Below are positions 23,929 through 31,586 of a stretch of 43,373 bases of DNA, one piece after another. The DNA comes from Caballeronia turbans (GTDB lineage: Bacteria > Pseudomonadota > Gammaproteobacteria > Burkholderiales > Burkholderiaceae): assembly GCA_001544655.2 (NCBI GenBank), contig FCOD02000042.1, positions 1 to 43,373 on the forward strand. Reading direction: 5' to 3'. The notes under the pieces were generated by a model. The model saw only the letters and a program-made list of their open reading frames with translations, was not told where the DNA came from and did no database searches. Made by a program: the position numbers and the translations under genes. Each line of letters begins with the position of its first letter. Position 1 is the first letter of the stretch.

Positions 23929-26301
23929 TCAACTTCCCCGATACTGCGCCGCACTCGCCGGCGCAGGCGCGGCGGGCTTCTTCGCGCCCTTGTCCTTCGC
24001 CGCGCCGCTCGCCGCCGCATCCGAGGACATATAGGCCGGCGCCGCCTTCGCCTGCTGCTTCTGGCCGGCCGGCGGCGCGCTCGGCGGTCGTCCGATATCG
24101 GCGAGCATCTGCTGGCAAGGCAGCGGCTTGTTGTTGCTCGGCGCGATGAGCGGAATCAGGGCCGCGAACGGATTGATGAGGCCCAAGCCCACCGCGGCAG
24201 CACCGCGCAACGCCAGAACCGGACTCACGCCGACATGCGGATCCTTGAACGTGCCCTTCACGTAGAGGGGCGATCGCAACGAGAAAACGCGCAGGCCCTT
24301 CGTGTGCGGATGGACGCCGAGATCCATGTCCTCCGTCTTGAGATTGATGGTGCCGTCGACGTTGATGACCGCGTCGTCGGTATCGAGTGCGAAGACGCGC
24401 GAATCGAGCACGCCGTCGGTCACGACGAAATCCGCCGCCGCGCAGTTGATGTTCACATCGCGCTTGCCGAAGAGCTTTTCATACACGACGTTCGCCACGT
24501 TCAGCCCCGCCGCCTCCATGTACAGACGGCTGACGGTGCCCTGCGTGATAAGCGCCTTCACCTCGCCGTTCGATGTCGCCGCGAGCGCCGCGGGCGAATT
24601 GCCGGTGGCGGAGAGCGCTGCATCGCCGTTGATCTCCCCGAGCGCGGATTGCATCGTCTTCACCGTCGGGAAAAGCTGCTTGAGCTTAAGATGCCGTGCC
24701 TGCGCCGACACGCGGCCCTTGAGCGGCGCGGCGCTGCCGTCGAGATGAATGTTCGATGCGAGCGAGCCGCCCGCCACGCCGAACCTGAGCGGCTCGAACG
24801 AGAGCACGCCGTTCGTCATCAGAACGTGCGTGTACAGGTTGGTGATCGGCAGATCCGGATTTTTGATGATGCGCTCGCCGGTGAACTTCACGTCGGCGTC
24901 GATGGCCTTCCAGCGATCGGTCTTGAACTCTTCGGTCGGCAGGGCCTTCGACGTCGGCTGCTTTTCCGTATCGCCGCGCTTGGCTTTGCTCGCGTTGGAA
25001 TCGGCGCCGATGATCGGCGCGAGATCCTTGAACTGCAACAGATGCGACACGAGCTCGCCCTGCAAGAGCGGCCGCGGCTTCTTCCCGGCATAGACGAGCG
25101 ATCCGTTGATGTCGCTGCCGCCCACGCGCCCGGTGAAGTTCTCGTAATGAAACACGTTGCCGTCTTCACGGAACTGGCCGGTGAGCCGCCCTTCGGTGGC
25201 GAACGGCGGCGTCTCGGGCAGCGTCACGCCGGTGAACGGATAGAGATGCGCCATGCTCACGGCCTGTATCCACAGCCGCAGATCGAGCGCGGCGAGATGC
25301 GCGGGATCGGTCACGGTGCCGACAAAGGCAATATGCGTATCGCCCAGGCGCACGTCGGCCTGCACCGGGAACGGACGCGTCGCGTCCTGCACGGCGAGCA
25401 CGCCGCCCAGCTTGCCGTCCCCGGACACCTTGCCGCCGTTGTACGTGCCCTTCACGTTCCAGCCGAACGCGTACGGCGGAACCGGCGGCTTCGGCCCTTC
25501 CTTGGTCGTGATGCTGGTATTCGCCGACGTGCTCGCCGGGTTCGGCGCGGACGCGTTCGCGACGGCAGCAGCCGATGCCGCCGACGCCGCCGACGCTTCG
25601 GACGCCGCCGCCGCATCGGCCTGCTTGTTGAGCTTCGTCGCGCCGCTCTTGCCGACCATTTCCGCCGACGACTTCGCGGACGCCGATTCCTGCTGCTTCA
25701 TCGCCTCGCCGATCGGCACGGGCTGCCCGAGCGTATCGACGACGACCTGCATCTCGGCCTTGGTGACTTCATCGTGCACGTCGACGGTGCCCTTCGCGAG
25801 CGAGATATCGCCGAGCTTCAGCTTCCAGGTGGACGGCTCGGTCGACTGCTTGAACTTGAAAGTCCAGTTGTTGCGATTGTCCTTGAGCCGCTCGATATCG
25901 ATCGACGGATTCACGAGATTGATCGTCGGCACCACGATGTCGTGTGCGAGCAGCGGCAGCACGGCCACCTGAAAGTCGATCTCGTCGAGCGTTGCGAAGA
26001 ATTTCTGGCGCGTCCAGTCGGGATTGGCGATGGTGATTTTTTCAGCGGAGAACCGCGGCCACGGCACCCAGCGTTTCCAGCCCGTTTCGTTGGGCGGACG
26101 GCGCCAGCCCACTTTCAGATCGCCCGTGATTTCGAAGCGCCGGCCGATCGCCTCGGACACTTTGTCATCCACCCAAGGCCGCAGACGGTTCCAGTCGAAC
26201 GTCAGGAAGATGACTACCAGTATCGCGATCAGAACCGCCAGAACGGCAAAAAACCATGCGACGATCCTTCCGATTTTTCCGGTCGTTCTGGCCTGCGGCA
26301 T
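23929..26301 (-). CDS. AsmA-family protein
   Basis: 790 residues. One N-terminal membrane anchor (IVAWFFAVLAVLIAILVVIFLTF), then AsmA-domain sequence (GDLKVGWRRPP, WPRFSAEKITIANPDW) and a long periplasmic beta-rich groove region. AsmA-like proteins are thought to bridge the envelope and help phospholipid or envelope transport. An Ala/Ser-rich low-complexity insert lies at about 210-255. Convergent with the receptor gene, 35 bp apart; no relation is evident. Confidence 0.85.
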   Translation of the reverse strand: MPQARTTGKIGRIVAWFFAVLAVLIAILVVIFLTFDWNRLRPWVDDKVSEAIGRRFEITGDLKVGWRRPPNETGWKRWVPWPRFSAEKITIANPDWTRQKFFATLDEIDFQVAVLPLLAHDIVVPTINLVNPSIDIERLKDNRNNWTFKFKQSTEPSTWKLKLGDISLAKGTVDVHDEVTKAEMQVVVDTLGQPVPIGEAMKQQESASAKSSAEMVGKSGATKLNKQADAAAASEASAASAASAAAVANASAPNPASTSANTSITTKEGPKPPVPPYAFGWNVKGTYNGGKVSGDGKLGGVLAVQDATRPFPVQADVRLGDTHIAFVGTVTDPAHLAALDLRLWIQAVSMAHLYPFTGVTLPETPPFATEGRLTGQFREDGNVFHYENFTGRVGGSDINGSLVYAGKKPRPLLQGELVSHLLQFKDLAPIIGADSNASKAKRGDTEKQPTSKALPTEEFKTDRWKAIDADVKFTGERIIKNPDLPITNLYTHVLMTNGVLSFEPLRFGVAGGSLASNIHLDGSAAPLKGRVSAQARHLKLKQLFPTVKTMQSALGEINGDAALSATGNSPAALAATSNGEVKALITQGTVSRLYMEAAGLNVANVVYEKLFGKRDVNINCAAADFVVTDGVLDSRVFALDTDDAVINVDGTINLKTEDMDLGVHPHTKGLRVFSLRSPLYVKGTFKDPHVGVSPVLALRGAAAVGLGLINPFAALIPLIAPSNNKPLPCQQMLADIGRPPSAPPAGQKQQAKAAPAYMSSDAAASGAAKDKGAKKPAAPAPASAAQYRGS

Positions 26302-26376
26302 GACGGCTCCATCCGTTTTTTCTCATCATGAGTGCGGCAGCACATAGTGTGCCCGTGCGGGCGTAGCGGTTATGTA

Positions 26377-26409
26377 GTCGTTGATCAGTCGTTGATCAGC
26401 CGTTGAACG
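26377..26409. repeat. 11-bp tandem repeat upstream of fetA
   Basis: GTCGTTGATCA twice in tandem (26377-26398), then a degenerate third unit GCCGTTGAACG. It lies in the 160-bp gap between the AsmA gene and fetA, 53-85 bp before the fetA start; a helical-turn spacing suits a regulator-binding array. Confidence 0.4.
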
Positions 26410-26461
26410 CCGAATGTCCGTAAGATGTCGGCTCCGAAGAACGAGACCCCCACATCAATCG

Positions 26462-27175
26462 ATGCCCGACGCGACATCGCCGCTTTTTGCGCCTTCGCCT
26501 CCCGTGGAACTCGTCGCCGCGCACGGCGTCGTGCGTCGCGACGCCCTGCGCGGCGCGGTGCTGCTGCATCCCACGGACTTCGCGCTTTATTCGGGCCAGC
26601 GCGCGGCGATCACCGGGCCGTCGGGCTCCGGCAAGAGCGTCTTCCTGCGCACGCTCGCGCTGCTCGATGCGTGCGACGCCGGCCATGTCACATGGCTCGG
26701 CGAGCGCATCGCGCGCTCGCGCATTCCGGCTTATCGGCGGCGCGTCGCCTATATCGCGCAGCGTCCCGCGATGCTCGATGGCACCGTCGAGGACAATCTG
26801 CGCTATCCGTTTACGCTGAAAACCTATCGGGACGCGCATTTCGATCCCGACGCGGCGATGCGGCTGGCGCAGGCGGCCGGGCGCGGCGCAGACTTCCTCG
26901 ACAAGCTCGCGGGCGATCTGTCGGGCGGCGAAGCGCAGATTGCGGCGCTCGTGCGCGTGCTGCAACTCGCGCCGGATGTGCTGCTCCTCGACGAGCCGAC
27001 CGCATCGCTCGATCCGGCATCGGCGCGCTCGATCGAAGCGCTCGTCGGTGCCTGGTCCGACGCCGGCCCGCAGCGCGCGTGCATCTGGGTGTCGCACGAC
27101 CCGGAACAGGCGCGGCGCGTCGCGACGCGTCATTTGACGATGAACGCGGGCGTGCTCGGAGGCGAGACGCGATGA
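26462..27175 (+). CDS. fetA: ABC transporter ATP-binding protein, iron exporter FetA type
   Basis: 237 residues. Walker A GPSGSGKS, Q-loop region YIAQRPAML, signature LSGGEAQ (as DLSGGE), Walker B VLLLDEPTASLD and switch-His in WVSHDPEQAR. Pairs with the FetB permease by an ATGA overlap; in E. coli FetAB exports iron and gives resistance to oxidative stress. Start at MPDATSP; a longer in-frame start at 26414 would add a low-complexity basic stretch. Confidence 0.85.
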   Translation: MPDATSPLFAPSPPVELVAAHGVVRRDALRGAVLLHPTDFALYSGQRAAITGPSGSGKSVFLRTLALLDACDAGHVTWLGERIARSRIPAYRRRVAYIAQRPAMLDGTVEDNLRYPFTLKTYRDAHFDPDAAMRLAQAAGRGADFLDKLAGDLSGGEAQIAALVRVLQLAPDVLLLDEPTASLDPASARSIEALVGAWSDAGPQRACIWVSHDPEQARRVATRHLTMNAGVLGGETR

Positions 27176-27987
27176 GCGGCTACCAGAACCTCAGTCTTTT
27201 CGATATCGGCCTCGCGGCGGCGTTGATTGTCGTCAATGGCGCGCTGTCGGTCGCGCTCGATCTCGGGCTCGAGCGCAAGCTGCTCGTCGCGGCGGTCCGG
27301 ACCGTCGTCCAGCTGCTGCTGATCGGATATGTGCTTGGCTGGGTGTTTGCGTTCGATCGCTGGTATGTGGTGCTGCCGCTGATGGCGTTGATGACGATCA
27401 TCGCCGGCTTTGCCGCATCCGGCCGCGGGCGGCGGACATACGCGGGCCAGCGCGCGGACAGCATCGTGTCCATCTGGAGCAGTTCGTGGCTGATCGGCGC
27501 GTTCGGGCTCTTCATCGTGATTCGGATTCATCCGTGGTACGAGCCGCAATACGCCATCCCGATTCTCGGCATGATTCTCGGCAACACGCTGACAGGCGTG
27601 TCGCTCGGCATCGAGCGCATGACGGAGGAACTGACCGCCGGACGCGCGGCGGTCGAGATGTCGCTTGCGCTCGGCGCCTCGCGCTGGGAAGCGGCGCAGG
27701 GGCCCGCGCGCCAGGCCGTGCGCGCGGGCATGATTCCGACCCTGAACCAGATGGCCGTGGTCGGTCTCGTCAGCCTGCCGGGCATGATGACGGGCCAGGT
27801 GCTGGCCGGGCAGTCGCCGTTGCAGGCGGTGCGCTATCAGATCGTCATCATGTTTCTGATTGCGGCGGCGTCGGGGCTCGGCGTGGTCGGGGCCGTCGTG
27901 CTGACGTATCGGCGGCTCTTTTCGGCCGATCACCGGTTCATGGCGTCGAAGCTGGTGGAACGAAAACCCCGCAAGCGCCCCGCGTAG
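27172..27987 (+). CDS. fetB: Permease of FetAB iron exporter
   Basis: 271 residues with about seven membrane segments. The UPF0014/FetB hallmarks are visible: AVRTVVQLLLIGYVLGWVF near the start, GMILGNTLTGVSLGIERM, ALGASRWEAAQGPARQAVRAGMIPTLNQM and VGLVSLPGMMTGQVLAGQSP. Its start overlaps fetA by four bases. Ends one base before the stop of the convergent VOC gene. Confidence 0.9.
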   Translation: MSGYQNLSLFDIGLAAALIVVNGALSVALDLGLERKLLVAAVRTVVQLLLIGYVLGWVFAFDRWYVVLPLMALMTIIAGFAASGRGRRTYAGQRADSIVSIWSSSWLIGAFGLFIVIRIHPWYEPQYAIPILGMILGNTLTGVSLGIERMTEELTAGRAAVEMSLALGASRWEAAQGPARQAVRAGMIPTLNQMAVVGLVSLPGMMTGQVLAGQSPLQAVRYQIVIMFLIAAASGLGVVGAVVLTYRRLFSADHRFMASKLVERKPRKRPA

Positions 27988-27988
27988 C

Positions 27989-28465
27989 TCACTCGCCGTT
28001 GTAAGCGCGCTCGAGCGCCGCGATATCGAGCTTGATCATCTCGCGCATCGCTTTCATGGTGCGATCGGCTTTCACCGGGTCCGGGTCCTGCAGCATCTTG
28101 AGCAGGCGCCTCGGCGCGACCTGCCACGTCACGCCGAAGCGATCCGTGAGCCAGCCGCAGGCCATCGACTGGCCGCCGTCCAACAGCTTGTCCCAGTAGT
28201 GGTCGATCTCTTCCTGCGTGTCGCATTTGATGAACATCGAGATGGCTGGCGTGAACTTGAATTCCGAGCCGCCGTTCAGCGCCAGGAACGCCTCGCCTTC
28301 CAGTTCGAACAGGACGGCGAGCACACTGCCCGCCGGTCCTGGACTCGACTCCGTATGACGCATGATCTCCGTGATGCGCGCATTCCTGAAGGTATCGACA
28401 TAAAAGTTCACGGCCTCTTCGGCGTTGGCGCGTTCGAACCATAGACAGGGCGAAATCTTGTGCAT
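27989..28465 (-). CDS. VOC-family protein, PhnB/3-demethylubiquinone-methyltransferase-like
   Basis: 158 residues. Single vicinal-oxygen-chelate domain: ISPCLWFERANAEEAVNFYVDTF at the start, FKFTPAISMFIKCDTQEEIDHYWDKL and FGVTWQVAPRRL. The PhnB-like subfamily is widely mis-named as a ubiquinone methyltransferase; actual function is unknown. GGAG precedes the ATG at 28465. Lies 29 bp after the second VOC gene and probably shares a transcript. Confidence 0.8.
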   Translation of the reverse strand: MHKISPCLWFERANAEEAVNFYVDTFRNARITEIMRHTESSPGPAGSVLAVLFELEGEAFLALNGGSEFKFTPAISMFIKCDTQEEIDHYWDKLLDGGQSMACGWLTDRFGVTWQVAPRRLLKMLQDPDPVKADRTMKAMREMIKLDIAALERAYNGE

Positions 28466-28494
28466 GTGCGGATCTCCATTCGTGGAATCGTGCG

Positions 28495-28965
28495 TCACGC
28501 GCACGGTTGCTGTCCCATCGCCTGCTTCATTTCCTCCGGCGTGACGTCGCGCGTGTGCGTCGCGACCGACCATTGATGGCCGAACGGGTCTTCCACGCGC
28601 CCATAGCGATCGCCCCAGAACATGTCGGCGACGGGCATCGTCACTTTCGCGCCCGCGCTTTCGGCCTGCTTCACGGTGGCGTCGACGTCTTCGACATACA
28701 GGTGGATCGTGACCGGCGATCCCTTCAGCGCCTTCGGACCGACCGAGCCGTATTGCGGAAATTCATCGACTAGCATCAGCGTCGAATCGCCGATTCTGAC
28801 CATCGCGTGCATGAGCTTGCCGTCCGGCGCGGGAATGCGGCCGAGCTCGACGGCGTCGAACGCGCGCTTGTAGAACTCGATCGCTTCGGCGGCGCCCGCG
28901 CAGACGAGGTGCGGGGTCAGCGAATGCATGCCTTCGGGGATGGGCTTGACAGCGGAAGTGGACAT
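28495..28965 (-). CDS. VOC-family protein, glyoxalase/PhnB-like
   Basis: 156 residues. VOC signatures LTPHLVCAGAAEAIEFYKRAF and the second half DRYGRVEDPFGHQWSVATH. Typically dimeric, soluble, metal-dependent or not; substrate not predictable. GGAG before ATG 28965. Upstream gene of the VOC pair. A longer open frame reaches 29043 but lacks a supported start. Confidence 0.8.
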   Translation of the reverse strand: MSTSAVKPIPEGMHSLTPHLVCAGAAEAIEFYKRAFDAVELGRIPAPDGKLMHAMVRIGDSTLMLVDEFPQYGSVGPKALKGSPVTIHLYVEDVDATVKQAESAGAKVTMPVADMFWGDRYGRVEDPFGHQWSVATHTRDVTPEEMKQAMGQQPCA

Positions 28966-29109
28966 ATCGGCTCCGTGTTGTGGATGAAGCGCGCCGGGTT
29001 TGGCGCGGCCCTCATACGCTACAACGAACGGACAGCCGGTCAATCGACACGACTACGCACGCCACCGTCAAATTTTGTTTGCAGCCGCGGATTCGCCTTG
29101 GGGGATAGC

Positions 29110-31047
29110 TTATTTCGAAGGCCGGTCAGCGAGCGATTGAATGAGCGCCTCGAGTCGCGAGAAATTGACGGGCTTGGTCAGATGGTCGCGAAAACCCGCT
29201 TCGCGGCAACGTCGAATGTCTTCGTCCATGCCGTAACCCGTGATCGCCACCGAAGGCTTGTCGGGCTGAACGGTCTGCCAGGCGCGCGCGATGTCGAGCC
29301 CGCTGCCGTCCGGAAGGCCGATATCGCTGACGAGCAGATCGAATGGCCCGCTCTGCGCGCGCTCGAGCGCCTGGGCGACGGTCACGGCGACTGTCACTTC
29401 GTGGCCGAGCATTTCCAGCACCTCGGCCATCGCCGATGACGTCTGCTCGTTGTCCTCCACAAGCAGCACCTTGAGCGCGCGCCCCTGCTCCCGACTCGCG
29501 GCCTCGACGAGCGGCGCGTCCTCGTGCGCGGGCTGGACCCTCGCGAGCGGCAGCGTGAGCGTGAAGCGCGCACCGGTGTCGCGCCCCTCGCTATAGGCGG
29601 AGAGCGTGCCGCCGTGCTTCTGTGCCAGCGTGCTCGCGATCGCGAGGCCGAGCCCCAGGCCGCCGAACGAGCGCGTGATCGAATCGTCCGCCTGCTCGAA
29701 CGCGGAGAAGATGCGCGGCAGCGCCTCCGCGCTGATGCCGATGCCGCTGTCCGTCACCGAAACCGCGATCGTCGACGGGTCGGGGTTCCAGGTACGCACG
29801 TCGATGCGCCCGCCCGCCGGCGTGAACTTCACCGCGTTCTTCATCAGGTTCCAGACGATCTGCTGCAGGCGCGCGGCATCGCCGAGCACGACGAACCGGT
29901 CCGCGTCGAAACGCGTTTCGAGCGTGAGGCCCTTCGCGCGCAGATCGGCCTCGGACATGTCGAGCGCGCTCGTCAGCAAGGTATCGAGCGCGACGCTCGC
30001 GAAATTGAGCGACAGCTTGCCGCGCGCGATGCTCGTGAGATCGAGCAGATCGTCGATCAGACGCGCTTCGAGCTCGACATTGCGACGGATGAGATCGAGT
30101 GTCGGATGCGCCTCGCGCGGCAGCGAATGCTTCATCTCGAGCAGGCGCACGGCCGCGAGAATCGGCGTGAGCGGCGTGCGCAGCTCATGCGACAACACCG
30201 CCAGAAAATGGTCCTTCGCGCGATTCGCGGATTCCGCCTGATCTTTCGCGAGGCGCAGCGCGTCGGCGGCCATGTGGGCGTCGGTCGCATCGCGCACGAT
30301 CTTCGAGAAGCCGATCAGCTCGTCATGCTCGCTGCGGATCGCCGTCGTCACGCCCGAGGCAAAGAACGAATGGCCGTCCTTGCGCCAGAGCCAGCGGTCG
30401 TCGCTCGCGCTGCCTTCGCGCCGCGCCGTCTCCAGCTCGGCATCGAATACGCCGGCTTCGCGGTCTTCCTGCGCATAGAAGATGCTCGCGGACTGGCCGA
30501 GCACGTCCTGCGCCGGAAAGCCCAGAATGCGCTCGGACGCCGCGTTCCACGTGCGGATGCGCCCTTCGGGATCGAGCGTGATGACGGCGTAATCCTTCAG
30601 CGCGTCGATGAGCAGGCGGAAGTGCGTCTCCGTCTCGCGCAACGCACGCTCGACCGCGATGCGTTGCGCGCGCTCGGCGCTCTCGCGCATCGCGCGGCGC
30701 ACGACCGCGGGCAGGCGTTGCAGTCGCTGCTTCAGCACGTAGTCGGTCGCGCCGCGCTTGAGCATGTCGACGGCATGCTCCTCGCCGAGCAAGCCCGACA
30801 CGAAGATGAACGGCGTGTCCGGCGAGCGCTCGCTCGCAATCGTGAGGGCCTCGATGCCGGAAAACGTGGGCATCACGAAATCGGCGAGGATGACGTCGAA
30901 GCGCTTTTTCCCGAGCTCGGCGATGAACGCCGCGGAGTCGTACACGATCGACGCATCGACCGCGTAATCCGCGCGCTCCAGCTGGGCGATCGTCAGCTCC
31001 GCATCCAGTGCGTTGTCTTCGACGAGAAGCAGATGCAGGGGCTGCAT
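29110..31047 (-). CDS. Hybrid sensor histidine kinase (REC-PAS-HisKA-HATPase-REC)
   Basis: 645 residues. N-terminal receiver (phospho-acceptor D56 in DVILADFVMP), PAS domain about 142-255 (LLIDALKDYAVITLDPEGRIRTWN), HisKA with H287 in LSHELRTPL, HATPase_c with NLMKNAVKF and GLGLGLAI, and a C-terminal receiver (D575 in DIGLPDG; K625 in TKPV). No membrane segments, so cytoplasmic. It can take phosphate on the first receiver and pass it on, a phosphorelay hub. Same strand as the phytochrome operon, 74 bp after the small response regulator, so it is probably its downstream partner. Confidence 0.85.
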   Translation of the reverse strand: MQPLHLLLVEDNALDAELTIAQLERADYAVDASIVYDSAAFIAELGKKRFDVILADFVMPTFSGIEALTIASERSPDTPFIFVSGLLGEEHAVDMLKRGATDYVLKQRLQRLPAVVRRAMRESAERAQRIAVERALRETETHFRLLIDALKDYAVITLDPEGRIRTWNAASERILGFPAQDVLGQSASIFYAQEDREAGVFDAELETARREGSASDDRWLWRKDGHSFFASGVTTAIRSEHDELIGFSKIVRDATDAHMAADALRLAKDQAESANRAKDHFLAVLSHELRTPLTPILAAVRLLEMKHSLPREAHPTLDLIRRNVELEARLIDDLLDLTSIARGKLSLNFASVALDTLLTSALDMSEADLRAKGLTLETRFDADRFVVLGDAARLQQIVWNLMKNAVKFTPAGGRIDVRTWNPDPSTIAVSVTDSGIGISAEALPRIFSAFEQADDSITRSFGGLGLGLAIASTLAQKHGGTLSAYSEGRDTGARFTLTLPLARVQPAHEDAPLVEAASREQGRALKVLLVEDNEQTSSAMAEVLEMLGHEVTVAVTVAQALERAQSGPFDLLVSDIGLPDGSGLDIARAWQTVQPDKPSVAITGYGMDEDIRRCREAGFRDHLTKPVNFSRLEALIQSLADRPSK

Positions 31048-31121
31048 GATCTAGACGTCCTCTTCAAAGGACGCCTGCTGGCGCATCGGACCGGGCGAGT
31101 TCGCGAACATGGGCGCTGCAA

Positions 31122-31586
31122 TCATTGCGCGGCCGGCGGCCGCCGGAAGCGTGTCGAGCCCGGCGGCGGTTCGTTGAGGACCGCCCAGAATACGCCGAGG
31201 TCGCTGATCGCCTCGACGAACTCGGCGAATTCCACGGGCTTGACGACGTAGGCGTTCACGCCGAGCTCGTAGCTGCGCACGAGATCCTGTTCCTCGCGCG
31301 AGGACGTCAGCATGACCACCGGAACGCTCTTCAGCGACGCATTCGAGCGGATCATGTCGAGCACTTCGAGACCATCGATTTTCGGCAGCTTCAGGTCAAG
31401 CAGGATCACCGCCGGATTGCCGGGCGCGCGCTCCTTCCACTCGCCTTCGCAGGTGAGATAGTCGATGGCTTCCTGGCCGTCGCGCGCGACGATCACTTCG
31501 TTCGCGAGCTGGCTCTTGTCGAGCGCAACGAGTGTGAGCTCGAGGTCGTTTGGATTGTCTTCGACGAGCAAAATCGGTTTAAGCAT
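31122..31586 (-). CDS. Single-domain response regulator (Rcp1-like)
   Basis: 154 residues, a lone receiver domain: acidic triad start ILLVEDNPND, phospho-acceptor D64 in LLDLKLPKIDG, T94 in VVMLTSS and K116 in YVVKPVEF. No output domain, as in the Rcp1-type partners of phytochromes. The short 3' tail GSTRFRRPPAAQ is not conserved-looking. Start overlaps the bphP stop by eight bases, so it is expected to be made with BphP and phosphorylated by it. Confidence 0.9.
   Translation of the reverse strand: MLKPILLVEDNPNDLELTLVALDKSQLANEVIVARDGQEAIDYLTCEGEWKERAPGNPAVILLDLKLPKIDGLEVLDMIRSNASLKSVPVVMLTSSREEQDLVRSYELGVNAYVVKPVEFAEFVEAISDLGVFWAVLNEPPPGSTRFRRPPAAQ

Noticed and set aside
23503-26331. 942-codon plus-strand frame across the AsmA gene
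   Set aside because: Shadow of AsmA; Arg/His-rich with no recognisable motif, while AsmA on the minus strand is a clear protein.
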